41,366 bases of DNA from CAIVAT01 sp964387205. Its GTDB lineage: Bacteria; Bacteroidota; Bacteroidia; Bacteroidales; FEN-979. The position numbers and the translations under genes were made by a program. Below are positions 10,701-18,141 of the stretch, piece by piece. The DNA is taken from assembly GCA_964387205.1 (NCBI GenBank), contig CAYLVY010000018.1, positions 1-41,366 on the forward strand. Reading direction: 5' to 3'. Numbering within the stretch: position 1 is the stretch's first letter; the number at the start of each line of letters is the position of its first letter. The notes beneath the pieces were generated by a model. That model was not told the origin of the DNA and ran no database searches. It saw only the letters and a program-made list of their open reading frames with translations.

Positions 10701-11308
10701 AGCCCGTCCGCTGCCGCCGCTGCCATTTCAGATTCGTCATCGGTCCATTGATATGCGTGAAGAAGGGCTTCGGTTGCCATCCCATGGGCATTAGGTTTCA
10801 GGCCTTTGGCGATAATAGCTCCGGCCACATGTGTTGAGTGGTAATGGTCGGTAGTTACCGTGTCTACCTGGGTAACCCTTGATCCGGCTCCATTGTTAAA
10901 TTCCTGGTGTGTTGTGCGCACACCTCCAACATCCCATTCTGCCACAATATATCCATTTCCCGTCAGATTTAACCCTGTGGATCCACCCTGCCAGATATCG
11001 TCGGTGTTGGTTGTCCGGCCGGCGTTGATATTGGTGGTTTGATACACCCTGGGGAATCCCCTTTTATCGAGGTACATGATCTCCTGTACACCGGTGGAAT
11101 CTTCCTGCCTTACTTTCCACCCACGCTCTTTGGCAACCTTTTCCATTTCAGCCCTGCGTATCAGGTACCTTTGATGAAACTTCTCCGACAACTTCAGCAA
11201 TTTTTCCTTGTCCGGCTCGGGATAGGAACCGATAGCCCTGACCTGTGCTTTCCCTTGTATTGAACTTATGAAGATCAATAGGAAAACAACATTAAAAAAA
11301 CATTTCAT
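4775..11308 (-). CDS. Giant subtilisin-like (S8) protease with GEVED domains, solenoid stalk and T9SS sorting domain
   Basis: A 2177-residue exported protein. After the signal peptide comes an S8 domain (about 95-440) with Asp126 (VAEWDVGG), His160 (HYHSTHVAGAI), oxyanion Asn268 (KSAGND) and Ser378 (YDGTSAAAPN). A jelly-roll domain typical of S8 enzymes follows (about 455-575), then two GEVED domains (about 590-870; WVDWNQDGDY with YYGETEDYAIEV, WVDWNNNSSF with FGEVEDYKLIL). A very long repetitive beta-solenoid-like region (about 875-1770) starts at QWIGNTSHNWFEPLNW and repeats units such as GSVIFDGNSPKTITG. Next are an SprB/PKD-like segment (GGAPGYSYLWSPASGLSN), a short module with AGQKILYLPGT and GGYLHGYI, and a T9SS sorting domain (FTIFPNPARDK to LKMIISK). 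The layout suggests a protease held on a stalk at the cell surface. The part from the second GEVED domain onward is paralogous to the protein at 21771-26255. Confidence 0.88.
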   Translation of the reverse strand: MKCFFNVVFLLIFISSIQGKAQVRAIGSYPEPDKEKLLKLSEKFHQRYLIRRAEMEKVAKERGWKVRQEDSTGVQEIMYLDKRGFPRVYQTTNINAGRTTNTDDIWQGGSTGLNLTGNGYIVAEWDVGGVRTTHQEFNNGAGSRVTQVDTVTTDHYHSTHVAGAIIAKGLKPNAHGMATEALLHAYQWTDDESEMAAAAADGLTLSNHSYVGVNGWKQDISGAWLWYGDTTISRTEDYEFGFYDDETQEWDDIAHSAPHYLIVKSAGNDRVDVHVGSHWVYNGSNWVMSTWPRDRDGGIDGYDCICQTGCAKNILTIGAVNDIPAGWVSPASVVQSAFSGWGPTDDGRIKPDLVANGVGVYSTLNTSDTSYASYDGTSAAAPNTTGTLVLLQDYYKSLRGGTMSAAALKGLVINTANEAGANPGPDYQNGWGLLNASGAANLITTDNSEGGQIVQGILRTGQSVDYTYYSNGASGIAVTICWTDPPGTPPAPSLNPPDLMLVNDLDVRLIKSGIYTLPWKLNPASPANAATRADNIRDNVEVINLANPSAGFYTIRISHKGALAGGQQAYAMIVSGMTTPPTDNYCTARSTNWNTFEYISRVTFGNIDHSSGRSPGGYHDFTGLVNKMTKGTTESLAVTIANGFSSDYARVWVDWNQDGDYTDGGETFNLGTGIGPVYTLNIPVPILAQTGYTTMRIRLNDGAYPSACETTYYGETEDYAIEVLAQCEAAGNGREYIAWVNAGTISNSSGSNFYSDYTTTHSTSLPANGAVHVTVHNGSVLYNEDQCGIWVDWNNNSSFLDAGEQIVVAGTSGTGPYTATIIPPEGISPGSYTMRIRITHTGMLLPCGLTAFGEVEDYKLILTAPVMNQWIGNTSHNWFEPLNWSLEHVPFAFDDVTINTGYTFNPVIPSGVATCNHLIIGAGAKISLGVADLEIGGDMTIMGQVDATSSSANYMVSGSVYWNAGSTANFTSGEFMVEGDWEFNSGASANLTNGTVLFTGSGNQYIRNYTAACSFNHLTNDKSAGILYISSHCSDTLKIKGNLRNSVAGSVLNCRSSHPVVLKGSFTNNGHIYCPYGTFIFGGTTHLINLNTGDYFNNLIIKSTGNTTLSDSLRIQGSLTISSGTLVAGTKPILVAGNWTNSIGQVAFNEGTGKVVFNGSGDQIVTGSEEFNILELNLGGKLTINNAAQHVTCNHYVWTTGGLEVQAGSFTAENLIQEGIFGSFWLHSGGAINLTNDAIVDLNGFLHIYGGVFNIQGTGGVSYFSYLANSGIEMSGGTLDFKNVGIGVINGGFAFSENITGGTIKTVGDADIQRTEFSPSGGTLELYGQAGSFLSLSNGAWLHNLIINKTAGISMVAYSNLDVNGDLTIASGTLDSWSFNINVAGNLQNSVGAQGFDPGTGSVIFDGNSPKTITGAIDFYDIQILKTWSGYNGITLSNVVMVQNNLTITDGCIEMDSPSSLMIGGNLFIAPGAGLNANDPYGAQIMVAKNWTDLNPGYTASSGFSSQNSTVSFIGETTQTLITNAVEGEFHHLKVDKASGSFRSEDNLAILGNLQIINGCWEDNVAGLTHKITGNFSLSPEGYFNTITNGNTIEFTGSGNSALLNNSAASVFRNLKINKANGSSVTQYGIVDLLNNGNLTIQQGRFVLNESMVSVSGNVAVNATGTLHIGPSGALSMRTHGKNINIHSGGKLELSGTSASPAIIGITGDERWYNLTVNSGGAIAADYGIFTNPGINGINIASGASVDTLHAFTGCTFQNGFPGGTLLTINNDQELTILNAVFPSNSFGSASNVTKTTNAGHVTFVGYNGPFSGEAYDHDPHNLIEWIQPLVATVSATPPFICPGGSSQLDISVTGGAPGYSYLWSPASGLSNTAISNPVATPLSTCVYEVTVTDAFGSTSIAAVVVSVLPASPVSVSISASANPSPPDSLVVFTATPVNGGVYPEFQWKVNGVNAGTDTFSFSYIPNNHDFVSCEMTSSELCPSGNPATSNTIIMELVDLFTVVSGNIPAMDSECYDAFNTITIGGEATPFTIQNGGSATMIAGQKILYLPGTSVFSGGYLHGYITTDNTYCGNLMPVKASVQTGTTRPEQQQAQTSLFTIFPNPARDKCTLMYKGELTEEPIIVEILDMQGTTMMRDQMTGERSIQFRLGNYPSGLYLMKVNVNHRYESLKMIISK

Positions 11309-11440
11309 TGTAATTGATTTATATAATTATACCCATGAATTTCTCTCCTTAGCATTCGTATCGAACTGAAAAACCCCATTGTTTCAACTAAGTTGTTATT
11401 AATGAAAGTACTAAAAAATCATCTGACGAATTAATGAAAA

Positions 11441-14400
11441 TTACTTGCAAATAGAAATATTAATTACTGTTTGAATATCAACCCCTTCAACCTTCAGAAA
11501 ATAGCTTCCTCCTGAAAGTTGTGTCAGGTCAAGCTCTTTCCGGAGCTGCATATTCACAGGAATATTAGCTTCGCGATAAACAATTTTACCATTGGCGTTC
11601 ACGACAATGATGCTGATGTGTGTGCTATTTCCTGCATTGATTTCCAGGGTAAATTTCCCCTTGTTTGGGTTGGGCGCGAGGGTTAGGAATTTCTCGTCAA
11701 CCTCATTTATTCCCACTGGCGCGAAAAGCAAAACTTGTTTCTGATCAGAGAGTTGGCTTGCACCGCAATCATTCTCAGATTTTACTTTGATAAAAGCCAG
11801 GCCACGGAAATCAGGGGCCCAAGTAACCTTTGCTGTTTCCCCGTGTTGGCTGATGGTACCGGAAATTGCAGGCTCTACCTCCCAGAAATACCCCGTGGCA
11901 CCCGGAACTTTGGTAACCGTAAAAACACTTTTTTGCGTTCGGTTGAGGTTTACACTGTCAGGGCCTTCCGGTTTGAGTGGAATAGAGGGAACTGCGTTGA
12001 CCTTAACGGCCAAAGGTTCGGAGAAATCACCTGACCCGCACAAGCCCACTCCTTTTACTTTTATCAGGATGTCGCCGGTAAAACCGGAATTGAGTTGCAG
12101 CATCGCAATTGTATCATTGCCAGAAATTGTTCCGGCTGCTGAAGGCTCAAGTTCCCATACAAATGAGGATGTCCCGGCACTGCCCGTTGTGGTATAATAT
12201 TGAGGTTGGCCAAGGTTGCAGAAATACGCTGTCCCCTGGGGTTGTAAAGGGGCTAAAGGAGCTTCCATAATGCTGATTTCCATTACTTTAATGCTCTTGC
12301 ATTTTCCGTTGGATGTAACTTCGAGCGATACAGGATAGGTGCCGGTTGCAGTGTAGGTGTATACCGGATTTTGTGACGTGGAAATATTTGAGGGGCCGGA
12401 TGCACTATCGCCGAAATTCCAAAGCCAGTTGGTCAGGGTACCCCCGTTGGGGTTGCTTAAATCGGTGAATTCGAGGGGGACGCCCAGGCAGCCGGACAAA
12501 GGGGTAAAATCGGCGATGGGCAAAGAAACAACCTGGATATAGGCAGATTTGGCACTGGTGGCGGAATCTCCATTGGATGTGAATACCGTCAGTTTCACAT
12601 CGTAGAAGCCTGGTTGGGAATAGCTGATTCCTGCCGGATTCTGAAGGTTGGAAGAAGATGGGCTTCCCCCTGGAAATTGCCATGACCATGCCACCGGGTT
12701 TCCAAAAGAATTGTCGTGAAAATCTACGGAACCATTCTGGCAAAGGGAGGTTTGGTTTGCATTGAAACCTGCTGTCAACTGGTCAGTGGTCACTGTGATG
12801 ATGTTATTGTAACGGAAGTAGTTCCGTTTGGTCGCCACGATCCTTATCTGAGACCCAAGCGGAAGTACGGGGACGGTAAAGGTAACCGGCCCTCCGGCGC
12901 TACCGTATCCGGTGGCAAGAATCTGATCGCCATGCGTCAGGGCTATGAAGGCGCTGTCGGTTGCCGTAACCTGTAGTGAGGTTGTCCCATAATTGATGGT
13001 ACTGGCGTGGGTGATGTCCAACAGGGCAGGAACTTCGGAATAGAGGGTTGTAAAGGCATCGCCATGCATATGAAACATCTGGAAGGTCATTCTTTTCAGA
13101 GGATAACTGACAGCAGGCCAGGAGGATCTATGAAGAAAGTACTTTCCGGCGGCATTCCCAAAGGCGGGCAAAATATTGCGCGATTCCGGAGTGGTGTATT
13201 CCGATGGCATGAAATCGGGCCAAAGGTTGTCCATCAATCCCCAGACGAAGGTATCGTTCACAAAAGAATAAGAGACTTCCGTAGGGGCAATAAAACCAAG
13301 GGATCCGGCATTGTGACCGTTTTTAAACTGCCGGTGGAATTTCTCCCCGAGACAGTCGCTGCTTCGGTGATAGGCCCCGGTCTGACAATTGATCGTAAAA
13401 ATATAAGTCAGGTTTGTGTTCACCAATTGCTGCGCCCAATAGGTACTATAATCTGGTTCTCCCCAGGTAGTGTAGGAACCGTGGTCGCGGTGCATAACCA
13501 TGAAAGCGCCGGAATCGATGGCCTGGTTTACCCTGACTGCCGTACCCCCGGTCCAGCAACAGGGCATGGAAGAGGGTTGCTGGGGAATGTACCCCAGGCC
13601 TGCAGGGCCAAAATAATTTACGATCGTATTGGTATTGACAGCATCACTCCAGACAGACCCGGGAGAACCTTCATAAATCTCGTTGATCCGCCGGGGATGC
13701 TTATTTTCCGATTCCCTGAAATACCCGCCCACAATCTCGGCACAGAGCTGAAACCAACGCTCGGTCTGCCAACCCAGGGCAGTTACCGGTTTGTCGTAAA
13801 AATTGGGGTCCACCGGAGGGTTTCGTTCATGGTTCAGAAATTTTGTACACATAATCTCCAGTTGACTGGCATCATTGGCCGCAATACGGGAAAAAACGAC
13901 ATCCGGCAGGTCATCGCCGGTCACATCGGCATATTGGTTGTCGGATGCGAAATCGTTATAACCCGAAGAGTAATGCGGAAGCAAGGGAGAAAGGATGTGA
14001 TTAGAGGGATCTGTTCCATAATCACCAAGCAATAAGCACGCTACGGGTTTAAGTGTCCAATTGTTGTAAGCATTATCGATAAATGCTTCGATGGTCGCAG
14101 TATTATTGCCTCCGATGGTATTCAACGGAAAGACTTTTGTCAGTATCCCCTGTTCAGTCCTGAACCTGCGGATGGTATCGGCCCAGGCCTGATGTGCTGC
14201 GCTGTTCGGACAAATAATGATGTATTCACATTCATCGTTCAGGGGATTATCCTGTAATTGAGTAAGCCGCCCATCGTAGTCAACCCTGGGAAGAATCATG
14301 TAATTCATCAGGTTATCGCTTAGGATTGGATCCCACCACCGGTTTCTGAATGCCGGGTCGCCAAACCGACCGTTTCCGCCTTCAAAATCCACTTCCACAC

Positions 14401-14965
14401 GGAGTTCCTTATACACAAGCAAATCCCTGGTCACAGGATTATATTGAAACGGAGTAATGCCAAGTGTAACCACATCAATTCCACGGAAGATTTCGGTTTC
14501 AGAAAGTATCGCCGGAAGGGCAGGAAAGAATTCGTTTTTCGAATACACAACCTGGTTCCGCTTAAATTCAAGAGGGCCAGGTTCATTGTCAAGTGGAATT
14601 CTGGGGGCAGGCGCGAGGTCAACCATCGGGATCAGTTCCGTTTTGGCCGAAACGATTTTCAGCCTGGGGGTGGATCCCCGGGGTATCGCGATAAACCCAC
14701 CCTTTCCGGGGAGGTTTGGCATCCCCTCTTCATTGAATAAAAAAGTCCCGGGCAATTGGACCGATTTCATCATCCGGCCTTCCACCTTAACATCTTCCAT
14801 CGTAAACTCCGGGACGGAAAATTCCACAACCACACCGGTGGATTCCGAATCAAGCAATGCCATTCCCGGCTTCTTTCCGGACATTTCGGGGTAAGAATAC
14901 TGTTGCGCATGCAACATCGACATAAAAGTCAGGCAAACGATCAGAACAATAAAGGTCTTATTCAT
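11441..14965 (-). CDS. Gingipain-like (C25) cysteine protease with PKD domains and T9SS sorting domain
   Basis: A 1174-residue protein. The signal peptide ends SMLHAQQ. A C25 propeptide covers about 25-235 (GMPNLPGKGGFIAIPRG, ITPFQYNPVTRDL). The peptidase C25 domain (about 245-630) has the catalytic His495 in MHRDHGSYTTWG and Cys527 in FTINCQTGAY, the spacing expected for gingipains. Beyond about 650 there are Ig-like and PKD domains (WSWQFPGGSPSSS, WLWNFGDSASG) and two Ig-like repeats, ending in a T9SS sorting domain (LTLAPNPNKGKF). Gingipains cleave after Arg or Lys, but the specificity pocket cannot be judged here. The protein is probably surface-bound. It lies between the S8 protease and a second C25 gene on the same strand. 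Confidence 0.88.
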   Translation of the reverse strand: MNKTFIVLIVCLTFMSMLHAQQYSYPEMSGKKPGMALLDSESTGVVVEFSVPEFTMEDVKVEGRMMKSVQLPGTFLFNEEGMPNLPGKGGFIAIPRGSTPRLKIVSAKTELIPMVDLAPAPRIPLDNEPGPLEFKRNQVVYSKNEFFPALPAILSETEIFRGIDVVTLGITPFQYNPVTRDLLVYKELRVEVDFEGGNGRFGDPAFRNRWWDPILSDNLMNYMILPRVDYDGRLTQLQDNPLNDECEYIIICPNSAAHQAWADTIRRFRTEQGILTKVFPLNTIGGNNTATIEAFIDNAYNNWTLKPVACLLLGDYGTDPSNHILSPLLPHYSSGYNDFASDNQYADVTGDDLPDVVFSRIAANDASQLEIMCTKFLNHERNPPVDPNFYDKPVTALGWQTERWFQLCAEIVGGYFRESENKHPRRINEIYEGSPGSVWSDAVNTNTIVNYFGPAGLGYIPQQPSSMPCCWTGGTAVRVNQAIDSGAFMVMHRDHGSYTTWGEPDYSTYWAQQLVNTNLTYIFTINCQTGAYHRSSDCLGEKFHRQFKNGHNAGSLGFIAPTEVSYSFVNDTFVWGLMDNLWPDFMPSEYTTPESRNILPAFGNAAGKYFLHRSSWPAVSYPLKRMTFQMFHMHGDAFTTLYSEVPALLDITHASTINYGTTSLQVTATDSAFIALTHGDQILATGYGSAGGPVTFTVPVLPLGSQIRIVATKRNYFRYNNIITVTTDQLTAGFNANQTSLCQNGSVDFHDNSFGNPVAWSWQFPGGSPSSSNLQNPAGISYSQPGFYDVKLTVFTSNGDSATSAKSAYIQVVSLPIADFTPLSGCLGVPLEFTDLSNPNGGTLTNWLWNFGDSASGPSNISTSQNPVYTYTATGTYPVSLEVTSNGKCKSIKVMEISIMEAPLAPLQPQGTAYFCNLGQPQYYTTTGSAGTSSFVWELEPSAAGTISGNDTIAMLQLNSGFTGDILIKVKGVGLCGSGDFSEPLAVKVNAVPSIPLKPEGPDSVNLNRTQKSVFTVTKVPGATGYFWEVEPAISGTISQHGETAKVTWAPDFRGLAFIKVKSENDCGASQLSDQKQVLLFAPVGINEVDEKFLTLAPNPNKGKFTLEINAGNSTHISIIVVNANGKIVYREANIPVNMQLRKELDLTQLSGGSYFLKVEGVDIQTVINISICK

Positions 14966-15075
14966 GGTACATCTTTTTTTGGGATTTTTTCAGTTTATTT
15001 TTTCTTCCATTGCTGGCTGGTTTATTCAGGTTTAGGGTTACTGATTTGATGAAAGCAGAAAAAAAAATCAGTTTG

Positions 15076-17166
15076 TTAGTGGATAACAATTACTTTTTCT
15101 GTGAATTTATTTCCGTCGTATACGATACAACATAGGTATGCGCCAGAGGATAATCCTTCCGTTGAAAAGAGAATTTCATTTTCATTAGTCACACTGCTGA
15201 TATTCATTGATTTAACCAATGTGCCATAAATATCGTACACAGTAATCAGGATAGCCTCTGATGGTCTCGACGGTAATGTAAGTCGCCCCATTTGCGCGCA
15301 TGGATTTGGAGAGAAAACAGGTTTGTCGCGTTTTACAAGTAGTGGCACATAGATCGAAGGGTTATTTCTCCAGATTTTCAAGGCCGGGTCACCCAGGACA
15401 TTACAGTCGTACATACAAAAACGCTGGGCGCCGGGTTCAAATTCGCCGGGGAGGTTACACCAGGGCGCGGTCATGATTTTGGACATCGTATGTGCCGACC
15501 CGATTTCCAGAAATGCAGAATCCGCATCCGGATGATATACGGCACTGACGAATTCGCGGTGCAAATGCGCAGAAGGGCCTTCCGTTTGCCCATTGTTGAA
15601 CCAACCATAGCGGGAATTGAATACGCCTGCGGCGAGCCAGTTATCGATGGTAATGGCGCGTTCTGCTATACAATCTTCATGATCAAATGCGCCACAGTAG
15701 CAACCGTGAGTGTACATCAACTGATAATTCATGTCGATTCCATTTATCATGTTGAATGTTTGATTTGTAACGTCCTCCAACGACATTCTCATCATGAGGT
15801 CAATATTGGAATGTCCGCAATGATGGATGAACGATTTTCCCTGATTAATCCCGGCAATCACCAATTCAACGGGCCAGTTGTATGAAGCATCGTCATATAA
15901 TCTGGTAACCATGTTTGTACCCGACGGGATACCATAAGTAAAATATCCATTATCATTATGGTCATCAACCAGCAATTCAAGATAATCTGAACCATAGGTC
16001 GGAGGAGGAGTATATAAATATTCGGAAACCAGGTAGGGCTTGTTCATAGGCCAGTTGCCACTGTTTTTCTGATAGCTGATCGATTTATGTATCATGTTTT
16101 CAAGCTCTTCCAAATTGCTAAACGACATTCGGCCTACGGATAATTCGGGAAGAAAATCCTCCTCGCCGGGTTCACCCCATCGCGCATCACCATCGGAGTT
16201 CCAGGTGCCATCCAATCCCGAGTAATATATATCGGCAGGGATATTGGTATCCTGGAATCCGGTGCCTGACTGCACATAACAGTAGAACCCACGGTATGGA
16301 ACTTCAGCAACATCGCCCCCAAGAACCACATGCTCGATACCATCCTCTTGATACGCTGAAATAATATACTGGCGTATCTTTTCCTGAAGATCAAATCCTG
16401 ATACGGTTTGATCAATATATTCAATGGAAGTGAATTTTGATGCCATTCCTTTTCCTGCATAAAATCCCATTAATGATTGAAATGCAGACTCGTAAAATCC
16501 AGGAGAAAGTACCAATATCTGACAGGTTGAAGCAGATTTCCCATTATTGGGATATCGATGGATCATTTCAGGATTTTGCGCAAGTTTTCTTACCTTTTTC
16601 TGTGCGTTTTCAGTTATACTAAAATTTTCCAATACTTTAAAATACTTAGGATCAGGCGCTGTAGTGATGATGACTTTGATATTTTTGTAGAAATAAAGTT
16701 TCCTGAGGAATGGATAATATACGACTGGAGTAAATGTGGAAAGGGCAAATGAATATCCATGAAGGTATTGGGTTGAGAATCTGCCGGCTTTCGAAGAAGG
16801 ATATTCAGAACATAATTGATAAATGGACTCTTTTTTCTCGAAGACCTCTGAAAACGGTTTAGATAACGGTAAAACTGGTTGAAAAGGAAACAGTTCCGTG
16901 AACCCGGGAATTTCTGTAAGTCCCTCTCCAATGATGCCAACGGAGAGTACCTTTTCGCCTGGTGGGAGCATGATCGACACCGAGTGGTAAGGCATGGAAG
17001 GCTCCCCGACTCTTCCGGCCTGAATAGTATTTGGAAATACTAATAAGCTATAATGATCCATTTTCCGCATCGACCATGCTGGAAAACAATAATGCATCTC
17101 TATTTGTGCCCCAAATGCTTCAAAGTAGAGAAAGAATGTAACAAGTAAATAAAAAAGAACTCTCAT
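15076..17166 (-). CDS. Second gingipain-like (C25) cysteine protease with T9SS sorting domain
   Basis: A 696-residue protein with signal MRVLFYLLVTFFLYFEAFGA and a propeptide-like N-terminal part (GRVGEPSMPYHSV, FTPVVYYPFLRKLYFYKN). The C25 domain (about 215-610) shows IEHVVLGGDVAEVPYRG, the catalytic His452 in FIHHCGHSNID and Cys489 in YTHGCYCGAFD. Cys491 is nearby, but Cys489 keeps the C-x-x-G spacing of the neighbouring enzyme. A T9SS sorting domain follows directly (VFSPNPCAQMG to VIVIH), with none of the PKD/Ig domains of the other C25 protein. The two C25 genes are 110 bp apart but too divergent in layout to be a recent duplication. The gene follows the usher gene by 82 bp and could be read from the same transcript. 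Confidence 0.86.
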   Translation of the reverse strand: MRVLFYLLVTFFLYFEAFGAQIEMHYCFPAWSMRKMDHYSLLVFPNTIQAGRVGEPSMPYHSVSIMLPPGEKVLSVGIIGEGLTEIPGFTELFPFQPVLPLSKPFSEVFEKKESIYQLCSEYPSSKAGRFSTQYLHGYSFALSTFTPVVYYPFLRKLYFYKNIKVIITTAPDPKYFKVLENFSITENAQKKVRKLAQNPEMIHRYPNNGKSASTCQILVLSPGFYESAFQSLMGFYAGKGMASKFTSIEYIDQTVSGFDLQEKIRQYIISAYQEDGIEHVVLGGDVAEVPYRGFYCYVQSGTGFQDTNIPADIYYSGLDGTWNSDGDARWGEPGEEDFLPELSVGRMSFSNLEELENMIHKSISYQKNSGNWPMNKPYLVSEYLYTPPPTYGSDYLELLVDDHNDNGYFTYGIPSGTNMVTRLYDDASYNWPVELVIAGINQGKSFIHHCGHSNIDLMMRMSLEDVTNQTFNMINGIDMNYQLMYTHGCYCGAFDHEDCIAERAITIDNWLAAGVFNSRYGWFNNGQTEGPSAHLHREFVSAVYHPDADSAFLEIGSAHTMSKIMTAPWCNLPGEFEPGAQRFCMYDCNVLGDPALKIWRNNPSIYVPLLVKRDKPVFSPNPCAQMGRLTLPSRPSEAILITVYDIYGTLVKSMNISSVTNENEILFSTEGLSSGAYLCCIVYDGNKFTEKVIVIH

Positions 17167-17248
17167 AGGAACATGTTCATTATACCTAAAAAGTAACTAT
17201 TTTTCACTTCTGATCCGATTTTAGACAGGATAAGAATTATAAATTTAC

Positions 17249-18082
17249 CTACTTCAACAGAAAATCAATTCCCTCGACGATTTCTCCTTCCTCAACCTCT
17301 CTGATAATAAAACCACGTTGTGCCGGCTCTGCCTGTAAACCAAGTCTTGAAAGTTGATGAAGATCAACTTGTGCAGTATAAGAACCGGGAGGAAAGCCTA
17401 AAAAGCTGAAATATCCATCCGATTCAGTCATAATCTTTGAAAAAGTATCTTTAGCACCCTCTTTAATAAAATTAATCAGCACTCCCTGCAGGCCCTTTTG
17501 TTCGCCATCCCGGTCTATGGTTACATATCCGTTTATTTCTCCAAAAGGCAAGATGGGAATGTCGATCCTTTTAAACTGATTTGGATCAACGATAACTGAC
17601 CATGTTTTTTTCGCGAAACGCCATGCAATATTCTCCAGATCTTTATCATCAAACTCAAGAATATAACTGATAAACGGAGTCAGATCCGGGAGCCTTATCA
17701 CAGAATCCTGATTACGAAACACCACTTTGTTGCTTAATATTCTCAAGGAATAAAGTCGTACCATTTTTTCGCCCGAATCGAATTTCATGTTGTGGTTTAC
17801 ATCCAGAAACGGATATAATGATAATCCGCCTTTTCCGGTTTGCGCATCTGAATTGACATATATATAATTATTGCCACTCCCGAAAGCAGTGCCGCCCTGC
17901 GCCCATTGAGAAAAAGCCCATTGATCTCCTACAAGGGCAACTGATTTGGATATTCTTGAAAACGGCAGATTATAAAAAAAGGAAAGTGTAACCGAATTTC
18001 TTTTGTATCCGAAATGCCTGCCAAACGAAAGGTTGAGAGTGCCCTTTTCCCATCTTTTTTCAATTTCACTGAAAAAATTCAT
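17249..18082 (-). CDS. Usher-like outer membrane protein, C-terminal fragment
   Basis: A 277-residue fragment without a signal peptide. It continues the usher barrel of the gene upstream: the open frame extends left of its ATG as SARFRYQFAFSEDNG, with no stop back to the break near 18145-18175. It contains barrel-like strands, then LSLYPFLDVNHNMKFDSGE, a carboxypeptidase-regulatory-like beta domain (INGYVTIDRDGEQKGLQG, GYFSFLGFPPGSYTAQVD) and an acidic tail ending GIDFLLK. This matches the C-terminal plug and beta domains of large ushers. A one-base gain in the short AAAA or TTTT run at 18161-18171 would join it to the middle fragment. Whether this is decay or sequencing error cannot be decided from one sequence. 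Confidence 0.7.
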   Translation of the reverse strand: MNFFSEIEKRWEKGTLNLSFGRHFGYKRNSVTLSFFYNLPFSRISKSVALVGDQWAFSQWAQGGTAFGSGNNYIYVNSDAQTGKGGLSLYPFLDVNHNMKFDSGEKMVRLYSLRILSNKVVFRNQDSVIRLPDLTPFISYILEFDDKDLENIAWRFAKKTWSVIVDPNQFKRIDIPILPFGEINGYVTIDRDGEQKGLQGVLINFIKEGAKDTFSKIMTESDGYFSFLGFPPGSYTAQVDLHQLSRLGLQAEPAQRGFIIREVEEGEIVEGIDFLLK

Positions 18083-18141
18083 TCCGTTATCTTCACTGAA
18101 AGCAAATTGATATCTGAACCGGGCCGAAATATTATTGAATA

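Noticed and set aside
11349..11360. TTAGCATTCGTA upstream of the S8 protease as a further operator copy
   Set aside because: Single copy, no partner 21 bp away and no -7 box 30 bp downstream.
13007..14035. 342-residue open frame on the plus strand
   Set aside because: Lies wholly antisense to the C25 catalytic domain, no signal peptide or domain, composition of a mirror frame.
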